Below, piece after piece: positions 36,519 through 47,451 of a stretch of 64,000 nucleotides of DNA (position 1 is its first letter; every line of letters starts with the position of its first letter). The notes under the pieces are model-generated. The model saw only the letters and a program-made list of their open reading frames with translations, was not told where the DNA came from and did no database searches. Origin of the DNA: Desulfomarina profundi (lineage in GTDB: Bacteria > Desulfobacterota > Desulfobulbia > Desulfobulbales > Desulfocapsaceae); contig NZ_AP024086.1 of NCBI RefSeq assembly GCF_019703855.1, forward strand, positions 2,748,501-2,812,500, in the 5' to 3' direction. The position numbers and the translations under genes are program-made.

Positions 36519-39155
36519 TCAAACCATAAACACAAACAGTCCTGCAATTATAATAAGAAACGAAAACGGAATAACAAGGGCCTTGGAACTGAGAGGGTCC
36601 CCGGCAAGCGCCCGCTCAATCACTCTGTATGTGGCATACAGGGATGCAAAAAAACCACCCATCACAGTCAAAGTTTTCAAGACAGCCGTACTGTCCTGAC
36701 TGAGCAGACGGATATGTTCATAACTGAAAGGCAGCCCGAGCCACTCCTGAACATTGGGCAGAATACGCCCGGCACCACTAACAAAAAACTCAAGGTGAAC
36801 GGCCAGATACCCACCAAGAATCATGGGAATAAAGCCATAGCCGAAAAGTGGCAGCAGCAGTTTCTTATCCATTTTGGCATAAAGACATTGCAGGCTGACC
36901 ATCAGGTAATACCCTGACTGAAAGATAAAGATACAGAAAAAAAAGATAAGAGACGCAGCAAAAAAATCAGGCACCCCGAGGCCGACTGCAGAAAAAACGG
37001 AGACCAGCCACTCTGTCAGGCGCGAAAACTCATCTTTCAGGGCAAATGGAAAAAAAATGGCGGTCATGGAAACAACAAGAAAACTGTCGGCGTTCCGGGG
37101 TGTGGCAAGGGCCCACAACTCTTCGGGAGCTAGTCGGATATTCAGTTGAATTGAGCTGTTATCACAGTTCTTTATACACTTGGCACACATGATACAGTCC
37201 CGATTGTTATCGACCAGGTATGGATGGCGGAACATGGGACAGCCGGGAACAAATGAGTCACCGGCAAAACAGGAATGATCCTTACAGCGGTTCAGACAGA
37301 CATGGCGGTTTGCGCGGAGCTCGACAATGGATGGCATGGAAAAAATCGCGTTCACAGCCCCCAGAGGACAGAGATAACGGCACCACGTCCTTCTCGAATA
37401 AAGCACACTGGAAACCAGGGAACCGATGGTTATGATCAGAATAATGCCACCGGTGAGATAAGGACTGTTGTATGCATCCCAGACAATTTCCACCCAGAAG
37501 ACAACAATACAGAGCAGGGCCATTATCCAGCCGGAGTATTTTTTTATAAAAAGAGGTGTTTTTCGGCCTGGCCTGAGCAGGTTCTGAAGAATTGTTCCGG
37601 GAACAGCCAGGGTACAGACACTGCACCAGGTTCTGGCCAGAAAAAAGAAAGAAAAAAACATGAGTGGCCAGCCAATGTACCAACCCAGGGTCAGACCGGC
37701 ATTGGACTCAGGATTCTTCGGTCCGAAAAAGAGCGTCAAAACAGTTACCAGGAGGAAAAAGCCGACTATAACCTGGGGTACCCTGGGAAAGACAGTGCTG
37801 CGAAAGAATTTCCCGACCCATGACACACGCAGGAGATTATACTCCCACTTCCCTTCAGTCTTGGGCAGACCAAGAAGAATCTGCTCCGGCAGGATTTCGT
37901 CCCTTTTGGCCAGCATCACTGCCCGACGTATGACACTCGACAGCTCGGTCAGGTTCCCGGGCCAGTCATAGTTCATAAGAATACCGAGTGTTTCCGGGCT
38001 TACTTTTGTAATTTTCTTACCGTATTCCTTGCTGTACTTCCCGAGATAAAATGAAATAAGTCGCGGAAGATCCTCCTTGTGCTGACGCAGGGGTGGAACT
38101 TCAAAGTTCTGTTTTTCAAGGAGATCCAGCATGCGGGGAATGAACTTCTCCGTACTGCTCAGAAAATACAGGGGATGGTTCGAAAGAAAAACAACCCTGG
38201 ACTGCATTGCCAGCAGACGGTCGGTATCCATATGGGTATAGGTACTGCTTTCAATCGCCTTGAGCAATCGTTCCTGCAACCCGCTCTCCATGAGATGGGC
38301 ATGGGTAAAAACCAGAGTACCACCTGAGGTCTGCTCGAGAATGCCTGCCCGACGGGCCCTTGCAAAGGGATAACCGCTCTGCTCAGTGCCGAACAGTTTT
38401 CTCTCCAGGCGCGGAGATTCAAATTCCCGCAGGTCAATCTCCCTGAACGGACCATCGGCCCTCGCCGACTGGAGATGAATCTCCCTGGCAATAATTGACT
38501 TGCCGGTTCCGGTTTCCCCCACCAGAAGGTACGGTGCATCGTTTGCAGCGAAGCGGTCGATCACCTCCTGGGTCTTTCTAGCTGTCCGGGATTGTTTAAT
38601 CTCTTCATTTTTCCTGTCAATCAATCGACGGAGACGGGTAGCAGAAAACGATTTGTCCTTGAAAAGAATAACATCATCCGCACCCGAATCAACACCACCA
38701 CCACGTTCTTCCCCCGCGGTATCCATCTGATCACGAAAGGCCACCCGCAGCCGTTCCGCCAGGAGAGCGTCAAGCCGGTTGTGGATTCCCGGGTTTGCCA
38801 GGAGAGACAGCTTGAAATAGCGCTTGTCAAAACAGATTACAACCAGATCGCACAACGCCCGTACCCCCACCGAGCGTGGTTTACCAGTGAGAATACCGGT
38901 TTCGCCGAAATGTCCACCTGGACCTATCCGACCAACGATACGGCCGACACCATCGTCACGGGTAAGCACAAGCTCAGCTTCACCAACAGCTATCACATGG
39001 AAAATATCGCTGGTGTCACCCTCCCTGTACACATACTGTCCCTGGGAAAAAAACTGCACCCGGGCCAGTTCCGCATAGGCCGCAAGTTCATGCTCCCCGA
39101 TGTTCTGAAAGAGAACAGAGCGCTGCAGATTTTTGACGATATCCTCTCGTTTCAT
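36519..39155 (-). CDS. cNMP-binding / sigma-54-type AAA+ / NosR-NapH-like 4Fe-4S membrane fusion protein
   Basis: An 878-residue fusion. Residues ~5-140 form a cyclic-nucleotide-binding domain (GQYVYREGDTSD, GHFGETGILTGKPR). Residues ~170-430 resemble the AAA+ domain of sigma-54 activators, with Walker A GETGTGKS (213-220) and YDWPGNLTEL (396-405). However, the GAFTGA loop is replaced by EQSGYPFARA, Walker B reads GGTLVFTHAH without its acidic pair, and there is no helix-turn-helix. From ~460 on it is a polytopic membrane protein of the NosR/NapH type: Cys-x2-Cys at 511-514, Cys-x3-Cys-Pro at 592-597, and two likely 4Fe-4S sets (Cys620, 624, 629, 639 and Cys654, 657, 660, 664). It probably senses or passes electrons and signals by nucleotide-dependent contacts; a transcriptional role is doubtful. 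Confidence 0.85.
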   Translation of the reverse strand: MKREDIVKNLQRSVLFQNIGEHELAAYAELARVQFFSQGQYVYREGDTSDIFHVIAVGEAELVLTRDDGVGRIVGRIGPGGHFGETGILTGKPRSVGVRALCDLVVICFDKRYFKLSLLANPGIHNRLDALLAERLRVAFRDQMDTAGEERGGGVDSGADDVILFKDKSFSATRLRRLIDRKNEEIKQSRTARKTQEVIDRFAANDAPYLLVGETGTGKSIIAREIHLQSARADGPFREIDLREFESPRLERKLFGTEQSGYPFARARRAGILEQTSGGTLVFTHAHLMESGLQERLLKAIESSTYTHMDTDRLLAMQSRVVFLSNHPLYFLSSTEKFIPRMLDLLEKQNFEVPPLRQHKEDLPRLISFYLGKYSKEYGKKITKVSPETLGILMNYDWPGNLTELSSVIRRAVMLAKRDEILPEQILLGLPKTEGKWEYNLLRVSWVGKFFRSTVFPRVPQVIVGFFLLVTVLTLFFGPKNPESNAGLTLGWYIGWPLMFFSFFFLARTWCSVCTLAVPGTILQNLLRPGRKTPLFIKKYSGWIMALLCIVVFWVEIVWDAYNSPYLTGGIILIITIGSLVSSVLYSRRTWCRYLCPLGAVNAIFSMPSIVELRANRHVCLNRCKDHSCFAGDSFVPGCPMFRHPYLVDNNRDCIMCAKCIKNCDNSSIQLNIRLAPEELWALATPRNADSFLVVSMTAIFFPFALKDEFSRLTEWLVSVFSAVGLGVPDFFAASLIFFFCIFIFQSGYYLMVSLQCLYAKMDKKLLLPLFGYGFIPMILGGYLAVHLEFFVSGAGRILPNVQEWLGLPFSYEHIRLLSQDSTAVLKTLTVMGGFFASLYATYRVIERALAGDPLSSKALVIPFSFLIIIAGLFVFMV

Positions 39156-39183
39156 GACGATTTCATTGATTCATCACTGCAGG

Positions 39184-40100
39184 TTATATCTGCAGATAAG
39201 TCTCAATCACATCAGCCAGCAGGGGGCCACCGAATAGACATCCAGGATGTCATTGCTTTCCCTCCCGGGGAAGGTATCGGAACCGATCACCTTTGAGATG
39301 GGACTGGCCCTGAACTTTTCCAAGGATTTACCGGCCATAATCAAGTGAGTGGCAAGGGCCACCACATCCGCAGCCCCGGCTTCCAGACAGCGCTCAGCCG
39401 TCTGGATAATAGATCCGCCGGTACGAATCATATCATCACAGATTATGGCCGTCTTCCCCTTGACTACATTGGAAACCTGGCTGACAATGGTTTTGTCCGT
39501 ATCGTACCGGTCCTTGTCCGCCGCCGTGTGAGGGCAGTTCAGAAAGCTCGCCAGGCGGGCCACCCGCTTGGAAAAGCCGTAATCAGGGGATACAAGCACG
39601 TAGTCCCTGAGACCGCTTGCCTGGATTTTTTTCACCACCAGGTTGTCGGTCCAGATATGTTTGGCCCTGATCTCCCCGGCATGGGCATGGAGAACCGCCT
39701 CAGAATGAAGGTCAACGAAGGCGACGAAGTTGGGTCGGGCCCGGAAAATCTGTCTGGTCCTGGTTACACCCTTGGGGATCTCATTGGACCCCGGCTTGGC
39801 CCGTTCCATGGTGGAATATCCAAGGTACGGAATAATCACATTGATGGAAGCGGCATTCCAGTAGCGTCCTCCGGATATGAGATCCAACAACTCCTGATGG
39901 GAACTGTCGTTATGGGTTGCTCCCAAAATGATCAGATCTTTTCCGGAAACAGGTTCAGGAAAAGCATGGTAGACCTCGCCGTCGGCAAACACTTTTCGCT
40001 CCATTTCCGTAAACCGGATCCACAATCTTTCCGCTAGCTTATTAGCCAGATCCGTGGAAGCCTGATTTGCCACAAGGACAATATTTTCCTTCACCGTCAT
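39184..40100 (-). CDS. prs: Ribose-phosphate pyrophosphokinase, frameshifted near the end
   Basis: It makes PRPP from ribose 5-phosphate and ATP. The flexible loop region and PRPP site are visible (KVFADGEVYHAF, VDLHSEAVLHAHAG, IICDDMIRTGGSIIQ). As given it ends ...DVYSVAPCWLM at 39207. One extra base at five G (39222-39226) restores SVAPLLADVIETYLQI with a stop at 39184, a normal C-terminus and about 304 residues. It belongs to the shorter, divergent class of PRPP synthetases. It lies 24 nt after leuB and 28 nt before the fusion-protein gene, so all three are probably co-transcribed. Confidence 0.88.
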
Positions 40101-40124
40101 TTTAATTTCTCCAAATGCCGCATG

Positions 40125-41252
<1,128 letters not shown>

Positions 41253-41276
41253 GTTTATTAGATCAATCATCGTATT

Positions 41277-41966
41277 TTAAACATCTTTCTCTCCCGCCGA
41301 ACCCGCAACAGTTGTATACACCAGAAATGCCCGCTCGGCACCGGAAAACGGCAGTGTTATTTCAACATTTTTCCTGAGGTTATATAATTTCTTCATTTTT
41401 CCACTAACAAGAGCAACCTCTTCCCGCCACCTGGGACCTTTCATGCAGATAATCTTTGCACCACCGGCAGAAAATCGCTGCACCATCCTCAGAAACATAT
41501 CAATATCGGATACGGCTCTGGAGGTGATATCGGTAAAGTCATGGTTTTCCCCCAACCTCTGTTCATCCTCAATGCGACAATCAAAAATGGAAACGGACTG
41601 CAACCCGAGAACACGGACAATATGATGGAGAAAAAACACCCGTTTTTTTCGTGGCTCCACAAGGGTCAGATCGATATCCGGTCTTACCGCTTTACAGACA
41701 AGACCCGGAAAACCGGCACCGGTACCCACGTCAAGCAAACGGCACTTCTCTGATTCGAGCAGGGGCAGAAGGGCCAGGGAATCGAGGAAATGATTTTCGA
41801 TAATCTGTTCATCACTACTGGTTCGGGATATAAGATTAACTTTACTGCTCCACTTCCGCAACTCATCAAAATAGAGCTCCAGCCTTTTACAACCATCACG
41901 GTCAACGTCCAGATCCAGGAGAACCAGACCCTCCTGCAACCGATCTCTGAAGCTACTTCCCATCAT
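41277..41966 (-). CDS. rsmG: 16S rRNA m7G527 methyltransferase
   Basis: A 229-residue SAM-dependent methyltransferase. Motif I is LLDVGTGAGFPGLVCK, preceded by NHFLDSLALLPLL, and DITSRAVSDID gives the family's conserved Ser-Arg-Ala. RsmG methylates G527 of 16S rRNA; its loss gives low-level streptomycin resistance. The start lies inside the last 14 nt of hisD, so translation is coupled. The first two codons are both ATG and the true start could be either. Confidence 0.94.
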   Translation of the reverse strand: MMGSSFRDRLQEGLVLLDLDVDRDGCKRLELYFDELRKWSSKVNLISRTSSDEQIIENHFLDSLALLPLLESEKCRLLDVGTGAGFPGLVCKAVRPDIDLTLVEPRKKRVFFLHHIVRVLGLQSVSIFDCRIEDEQRLGENHDFTDITSRAVSDIDMFLRMVQRFSAGGAKIICMKGPRWREEVALVSGKMKKLYNLRKNVEITLPFSGAERAFLVYTTVAGSAGEKDV

Positions 41967-43266
41967 TTAACCTGGCAGTAACAGAGGCCCCGTGGGCCGT
42001 CAGCCCTTCAAGTTCAGCCAACCTGCGGATATGATCACCATCCGTCTTGAGAGCTGCCTGTGAATAACTGATGATGGAACTTTTCTTCAAAAAGGTTTCC
42101 ACCCCGAGAGCTGAGGCAAACCTGGCAGTGCCCATGGTGGGCAGGACATGATTCGGTCCGGCTAAATAATCCCCTGCAGCCTCCGGTGTATGATGGCCGA
42201 GAAAAATTGCCCCGGCGTGACGGACATGGGGAACCTGGGCCCACGGATCGGCAATCATCAGTTCAAGATGCTCGATGGCAATGCTGTTCGCGATGTCAAT
42301 GGCCTCCTCCAGACTGTCGACAACCAGCATGACCCCCCTGTCCCGAAGAGCTTTTTCGGCTATCTCCCGTCGGGACAGCGCAGGCAGTTGACGGTCAAGT
42401 TCTGCCAGGACTTCGCTGCAGAACGTTTTTTCCGTAGTGATCAATATTGCCAGGGCCAGAGGATCGTGCTCCGCCTGGGCCAGCATATCCGCTGCGGCCG
42501 CTGCCGGATCAGCACTATCGTCAGCCACGATCAACACCTCGGATGGCCCGGCAATCATATCAATACGAACCATACCGGAAACCTGTCGTTTCGCCTCCGT
42601 GACATACTGGTTACCGGGACCGACAATAACATCCACCCCCGGGATAGTCTCAGTGCCATAGGCCAGAGCGGCAATAGCCCAGGCGGACCCGGCCTTGTAA
42701 ACCTCGACGATACCCACTTCCTGGGCGGCAACGAGCAGATATGGATTTATACTGCCGTCGGCTGCTGGCGGTGTCACCATGACCCGCCTGTTTACCCCCG
42801 CAATGGCCGCCGGAATACCATTCATAAGAACAGATGAAACAAGAGGAGTGGAGCCACTCTGCCCACCGGGAACATACAATCCGGCAGAATCCACAGGCCT
42901 CACAAGTCTGCCAACAATGGTTCCGTCCTCTCTGGTCTGCAGCCAGGAATCTTCCATCTCCCGCTCATGAAAACTCTCGATCCTGTCAATGGCCACAGAA
43001 AGCGTTTCCTGAAATTCCGGCGTTACCTTATCGTAGGCCTCCTGCAACTCCAGGAAATCGACCTGCAAGCCCGAAACAGTCAGTTCGGGGGCATCATATC
43101 GGCGTCCATAATCGACCACCGCTTTATCTTTTTTTTCTCGAACCGCCTGTAATATCTCTTCCACTACCTGCTGACAGGAAGTGTCGGCAGCCTGGAAACG
43201 ATCGAGCAGATCCGCAACCACACCTTCACCGGCAGAAGTTGCAAGATCAACTGGTGTAATAAGCAT
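41953..43266 (-). CDS. hisD: Histidinol dehydrogenase
   Basis: A 437-residue zinc enzyme for the last two steps of histidine synthesis. Conserved parts include VDSAGLYVPGGQ, VAGPGNQYVTEAKRQV-like (VGPGNQYVTEAKRQV), IDMIAGPSEVLIVADD, the catalytic Glu-His in SIAIEHLELM, and GPNHVLPTMGTARF. It is complete. AAGGAAAATT precedes the ATG at 43266. Other his genes are not nearby. It overlaps rsmG at the end, and a 23-nt repeat precedes it. Confidence 0.97.
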   Translation of the reverse strand: MLITPVDLATSAGEGVVADLLDRFQAADTSCQQVVEEILQAVREKKDKAVVDYGRRYDAPELTVSGLQVDFLELQEAYDKVTPEFQETLSVAIDRIESFHEREMEDSWLQTREDGTIVGRLVRPVDSAGLYVPGGQSGSTPLVSSVLMNGIPAAIAGVNRRVMVTPPAADGSINPYLLVAAQEVGIVEVYKAGSAWAIAALAYGTETIPGVDVIVGPGNQYVTEAKRQVSGMVRIDMIAGPSEVLIVADDSADPAAAAADMLAQAEHDPLALAILITTEKTFCSEVLAELDRQLPALSRREIAEKALRDRGVMLVVDSLEEAIDIANSIAIEHLELMIADPWAQVPHVRHAGAIFLGHHTPEAAGDYLAGPNHVLPTMGTARFASALGVETFLKKSSIISYSQAALKTDGDHIRRLAELEGLTAHGASVTARLNDGK

Positions 43267-43296
43267 AATTTTCCTTTTTTCTGATCACATTGAATC

Positions 43297-43319
43297 GTAA
43301 CTGATCACAGGGCAAGCAA
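43297..43319. repeat. GTAACTGATCACAGGG motif upstream of hisD
   Basis: Identical over 23 nt to the copy before leuB, 30 nt before the hisD ATG, in the same orientation to the gene. A second CTGATCACA lies at 43281-43289, between it and the ATG. Confidence 0.6.
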
Positions 43320-43359
43320 CTCACCCTGATTTTCGGACTGAATCCATAAACTTCAGGGT

Positions 43360-43457
43360 ACCTTGAAAAATTAAAAAGCACAGCATATTGAGCATATGTG
43401 AGCATTTTTCATTTTTCTGTGACGCAGAGATCGGACGAAAAAGCAATTTTTCAAGGT
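43360..43457. repeat. 13-bp perfect inverted repeat around 72 nt
   Basis: ACCTTGAAAAATT (43360-43372) and AATTTTTCAAGGT (43445-43457). The enclosed stretch has a short ATTGAGCATATGTGAGCAT repeat-like segment. Possibly a small mobile or structural element. Confidence 0.5.
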
Positions 43458-43583
43458 GGCCTTCAGCCAGACAAGAATATCAAGCTTACCATATGAAGAC
43501 AACAGAAAATGGAAAAGAAGAAAAATGGACTCTGGACACTGCCCGGGGAAGTATCCAGAGTTGAAGAAATGAAAATGCGGAAC

Positions 43584-44933
43584 TCAACCAATACGTTTTC
43601 TGGCAATACTCTCCGCTGCTTTTATAAGAGGATAGGCTGTCGGTGGGGCTGTCAGCAGGGGATGGGTTCCTATCTGTGAAGTCAGCACCGCGTCAACCGT
43701 CATTCTGTTCTGAATTATGAACCCGATAAGATTGGTGAGCTCACCAACGGATGACCCTCCATAGACCTCACCCCCGAGAATAATGCCGGAATCAACAGAG
43801 GCGATCAGTTTGACAATCTGTACATGGGTGTCCGGCAAACTTCCCGGATGACGGTCAATCCCCTCGAACAGGCCGGTCACAACCTCAAACCCTCTCTCAT
43901 TGGCCAGGTTTTCCGTCACACCGGCTGCACCAAAAGCTTCATCACCAATGGCCGTACAGAAGATGGACAGTGTCCCGGTAAAGGAACGAACTGTCGACAG
44001 TTTGTAGAGATTCATCCCGGCAATTCTTGCTTCAGCACAGGAAGTGGAAGCAAGCATGGTCCGCTTTGGAGTCCTGGTAATGAAACTGAACTTTTCGGCA
44101 CAGTCTCCCACGGCAAAGATATCGGGGTTTTCCGTGCGCATATATTCATTCACCCGGATAAAACCCAGGTCATTCACGCCAAGTCCCGCGTTTTTCGCCA
44201 GTTCAGAATTTGGCTGATAACCAACAGAAAGAATAACGGCATCAGCATCCAGTGTTTCTCCGTCATCGAGCAGCACGGCCGAGACTTTTCCGTCTCCCAC
44301 TATTTTCTGTACCTTTCTGCCACTGACTATTTTAACACCCCTTTTCCGCAAAGCCTCCTCTGCCTTCATGGCCAGTTCTTCATCAAAGGCCAGGCTCAGC
44401 ACATGGGGAAGCAGTTCAACGATGGTTACATCCTTGCCGGCCTTGACAAGCTCATCCGCCATTTCCACACCGATGAAGCCACCACCTATCACAACCACTT
44501 TATTACACGATTCAAATTCAATCGACTGGTTATCGAGATACTCCTTGTTCTTGGGAATAAAAAAGACATTTTCCAAATCCGTACCCGGCAGCCACCCAGG
44601 CTGTACCGGTGTGGAACCCGTTGCCAGCACAAGTTTTTCAAACTGCAGAACAGAGCCATCGGCCAGACTGCACGTTTTTTTCTCCTGATCAATGGAGACA
44701 GCTTCCCCGACAACCAGATCAACCCCGGCACCGCTCAGAACCTGATCCGGGACTACGTTTTTCTCACTCCCGCCGAGAGTACCGAACATATACGGGATCC
44801 CGCAGGGAACAAGAACCTTTTCCTCTTTTCGGATCAACATCACTTTCCTGTCCGGATAAAAACTCCTTGCCGTTGTTGCTGCAACAATACCCGCAGCACT
44901 CCCACCGATTACCAGCACATCAATCTGTTTCAT
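43584..44933 (-). CDS. NAD(P)/FAD oxidoreductase, CoA-disulfide reductase / NADH oxidase family
   Basis: A 449-residue flavoprotein. FAD site VLVIGGSAAGIVAAT, redox-active Cys in VPCGIPYMFG, NAD site VVVIGGGFIGVEMADEL, and second FAD motif DIFAVGDCAE. The C-terminal dimerisation domain ends with HPLLTAPPTAYPLIKAAE. Family members reduce CoA-disulfides, persulfides or oxygen. In a sulfur-metabolising anaerobe a role in CoA-persulfide or polysulfide reduction is plausible, but no rhodanese domain is fused. It is a single gene with about 317 nt before hisD. Confidence 0.88.
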   Translation of the reverse strand: MKQIDVLVIGGSAAGIVAATTARSFYPDRKVMLIRKEEKVLVPCGIPYMFGTLGGSEKNVVPDQVLSGAGVDLVVGEAVSIDQEKKTCSLADGSVLQFEKLVLATGSTPVQPGWLPGTDLENVFFIPKNKEYLDNQSIEFESCNKVVVIGGGFIGVEMADELVKAGKDVTIVELLPHVLSLAFDEELAMKAEEALRKRGVKIVSGRKVQKIVGDGKVSAVLLDDGETLDADAVILSVGYQPNSELAKNAGLGVNDLGFIRVNEYMRTENPDIFAVGDCAEKFSFITRTPKRTMLASTSCAEARIAGMNLYKLSTVRSFTGTLSIFCTAIGDEAFGAAGVTENLANERGFEVVTGLFEGIDRHPGSLPDTHVQIVKLIASVDSGIILGGEVYGGSSVGELTNLIGFIIQNRMTVDAVLTSQIGTHPLLTAPPTAYPLIKAAESIARKRIG

Positions 44934-45316
44934 CGCCTTCTTTCCTGTAAATAAATTTTGTATATTTTCATCCTGTTACAAATACCACAACAGGTCATGC
45001 CGTAAATATTTCAGCCAGAAAACTCCAGCCGTGGCTATAGTAATCATTAATTATTTTTGTGCATATGATTATTTATCATTTTTCTGTTCTTTTCTGAAGA
45101 CCACTGAAAATGACATTCATCTTTCTTTTAAAAGAATTCATGGTTAAACTGTAGTGCATTGCAGTTTAAACAATTTTGATATTCCTGAATCTGCAAGCGG
45201 ATACCTATAGGACGGCAAGGATTTATTAGTGCCTTACTCCTGAATTTCTGTCATAAAAAACAAGATCATTGCGCATTCAGGATGTTTAGCAGAATTTTCA
45301 GTGAGGAGCAGATTTA
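44934..45316. other. Divergent intergenic region upstream of the heme-related operon
   Basis: A/T-rich, holding the dyad at 45144-45169. GTGAGGAG lies 9 nt before ATG 45317. No small gene or known riboswitch was recognised. Confidence 0.45.
45144..45169. promoter_or_regulatory. 26-bp dyad, candidate operator of the radical SAM-hemE operon
   Basis: TTAAACTG (45144-45151) and CAGTTTAA (45162-45169) are perfect inverted repeats spaced by 10 nt, so the half-sites lie on one DNA face. It is 148 nt before the operon start. The cognate regulator is unknown. Confidence 0.4.
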
Positions 45317-46383
45317 ATGGATTTTGAACCGAAATGGATTGCCTGGGAAATAACACGGCGCTGTAATCTCAAATGTGTACATTGCCGTTCTTCATCAGAA
45401 CTGGAGGCACGAGAACACCCGGATTTCACCTTTGATGAGGCAAAGGCAATCATGGATTCCATTGGTTCCTATGCCAGCCCCGTCCTCGTTCTGTCCGGGG
45501 GGGAACCGCTGCTGCGTGAAGATGTTTTTGAAATAGCCGAATACGGGGGAGCCAAAGGGTTTCGCATGTGCCTTGCCACCAACGGCACCCTTGTCACCGA
45601 TGAGATCTGCCAGAAAATCAAGGATGTGGATATCAAGATGGTCTCTTTAAGCCTGGACGGGGCAAAGGCGGAAACCCACGACAATTTTCGCAATCAGAAA
45701 GGGGCTTTTGACGGCACCATGAATGCCATTGCCCTCTTTAAAAAATATAATATTCCCTTTCTTATCAACTCTTCCTTTACCATCCGTAACAGAAAGGAGG
45801 TTCCCGAAATATATCAACTCGTCAAAAAACTGGGAGCCACCGCCTGGTATATGTTCATGATTGTCCCCACGGGCCGGGGGAAGATATCATGGAGGAACTT
45901 ATCCCGGAAGAAATTTACGATGAGATGCTGGAATGGCACTATGAAATGGAAAAAAACGAGGATGAAATCCTTATGCGCCCCACCTGCGCTCCCCACTACT
46001 ATCGTATCGTCCGCCAGAAGGCCAAAGAAGGAGGAGAGCAGTTCAAACGCCGGAACCTGAAGTTCTCCACCGGGGGATCCAAAGGGTGCCTGGCGGGACA
46101 GCTTATCTGCCTGATTGATGTGGACGGAGAGGTACTGCCCTGCTCCTATTTCCCGAAATCAGCCGGTAATGTCAAGAAGACACCGTTTAAAACTATCTGG
46201 GAAGAATCTGAACTTTTTCTTCAACTCCGGGATTTTAAAGGGTATAAAGATAACTGTGGTCAGTGCGAATATGTCAACGTCTGCGGGGGTTGCCGGGCCA
46301 GGTCCTATGCCATGACCGGAGATTTTCTTGCCCAGGAGCCTTTCTGTAGCTATATTCCCGGAAAACTGAGAAAAAAAACCTGA
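45317..46383 (+). CDS. Radical SAM/SPASM protein beside hemE (AhbD/NirJ-like), frameshifted by a G-run
   Basis: The SAM-cluster motif is CNLKCVHC (Cys-x3-Cys-x2-Cys), followed by [15 protein letters not shown]-terminal SPASM-like Cys set ([20 protein letters not shown], then [13 protein letters not shown]) would bind extra 4Fe-4S clusters. The frame breaks at five G (45876-45880): one more base joins MIVPTGRG to [16 protein letters not shown] and reads to 46383, about 355 residues. AhbD and NirJ of heme and heme-d1 synthesis have this build, and hemE follows 48 nt later. PqqE-like peptide modification is the main alternative; no precursor peptide was seen. Confidence 0.72.
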
Positions 46384-46431
46384 AACAGTTTCAGGGCACC
46401 AATAACAACTATCATTTAAAAACTGGACACT

Positions 46432-47451
46432 ATGAACGACACTTTTCTAAAGGCGTGCCGTGGCGAAAAAACCGACTATACACCCATCTGGATGATGCGG
46501 CAGGCAGGCCGCTACCTGCCGGAATATCAGAAAGTCCGTGGGAATGTCACCTTTCTTGAACTGTGCAAATCTCCTGAGCTCTGTGTTGAGGTCACCCTGC
46601 AGCCCATTGATATCCTCAATATGGATGCAGCCATTCTCTTTTCGGATATCCTGATCCTCATGGAGGCCATGGGAGCGACCCTGGAATTCCACGAGGGCCG
46701 GGGCCCGGTTTTCCCAAAAACCTATCGAAACCGACAGGAAATAGAGAAGCTCATCCTCCCCGATCCCGACGAAGCCACTGGTTTTGTCATGGAAACCATT
46801 CGCCTGCTCAGGGGAGAATTGAAGGTTCCCCTGATCGGTTTTGCAGGCGCACCTTTTACCTGTGCCACGTACCTTATTGAAGGGGGTTCCTCCAAAGTAT
46901 TCTGGGAAACAAAAAAAATGATGTTCACCCGGCCCGATGATTTTCATCTGCTGATGGAAAAAATCACCGATGCCACCGTCCTCTATCTCCAGGCTCAGGC
47001 CAGGGCCGGGGCACAGGCGCTGCAGATCTTTGATTCCTGGGCCGGGATCCTCGCCCCCTGCGATTTTGCCGTCTTTGCTCTGCCTTATGTTCAGAAGATC
47101 ATACAGGAATTGCAGCAGTTTGATATACCCATCATCTATTTCGCCAACAATGGAGCAACTCTTCTTGATCTTTCAGTCAGCTCAGGGGCCGATGTTATCG
47201 GTCTTGACTGGCGAATCAACATTGGTGACGCCATCCGCCGGGTCGGTAGGAAAGCTGTCCAGGGAAATATCGATCCCTTTGCTCTGCTGCTGCCGAAGCA
47301 GGAACTGAAAGCGCGTATTGCCAGGCTGCTGGACGACGCAAAAAACGCCCATGGCCATATCTTCAACCTGGGTCACGGTATCCACCAGTTTACTCCACCG
47401 GAGCAGGCAAAACTGGCCGTTGATCTTGTCCATGAACTGAGCAGCAGGTAG
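46432..47451 (+). CDS. hemE: Uroporphyrinogen decarboxylase
   Basis: A 339-residue enzyme turning uroporphyrinogen III into coproporphyrinogen III. Start region PIWMMRQAGRYLPEYQ has the conserved substrate arginines, ILFSDILI the catalytic Asp, and GFAGAPFTCATYLIEGG, ALQIFDSWAG and NLGHGIHQFTPPE follow in order. Its presence means protoporphyrin-type rather than purely siroheme-based heme synthesis is possible. The next gene starts directly at its stop, so they are co-translated. Confidence 0.96.
   Translation: MNDTFLKACRGEKTDYTPIWMMRQAGRYLPEYQKVRGNVTFLELCKSPELCVEVTLQPIDILNMDAAILFSDILILMEAMGATLEFHEGRGPVFPKTYRNRQEIEKLILPDPDEATGFVMETIRLLRGELKVPLIGFAGAPFTCATYLIEGGSSKVFWETKKMMFTRPDDFHLLMEKITDATVLYLQAQARAGAQALQIFDSWAGILAPCDFAVFALPYVQKIIQELQQFDIPIIYFANNGATLLDLSVSSGADVIGLDWRINIGDAIRRVGRKAVQGNIDPFALLLPKQELKARIARLLDDAKNAHGHIFNLGHGIHQFTPPEQAKLAVDLVHELSSR

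Larger units (their letters stand above)
43267..43583. other. Intergenic region upstream of hisD
   Basis: It contains a GTAACTGATCACAGGG copy (43297-43319) and a 13-bp inverted repeat (43360-43457). No gene was seen. Confidence 0.5.
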
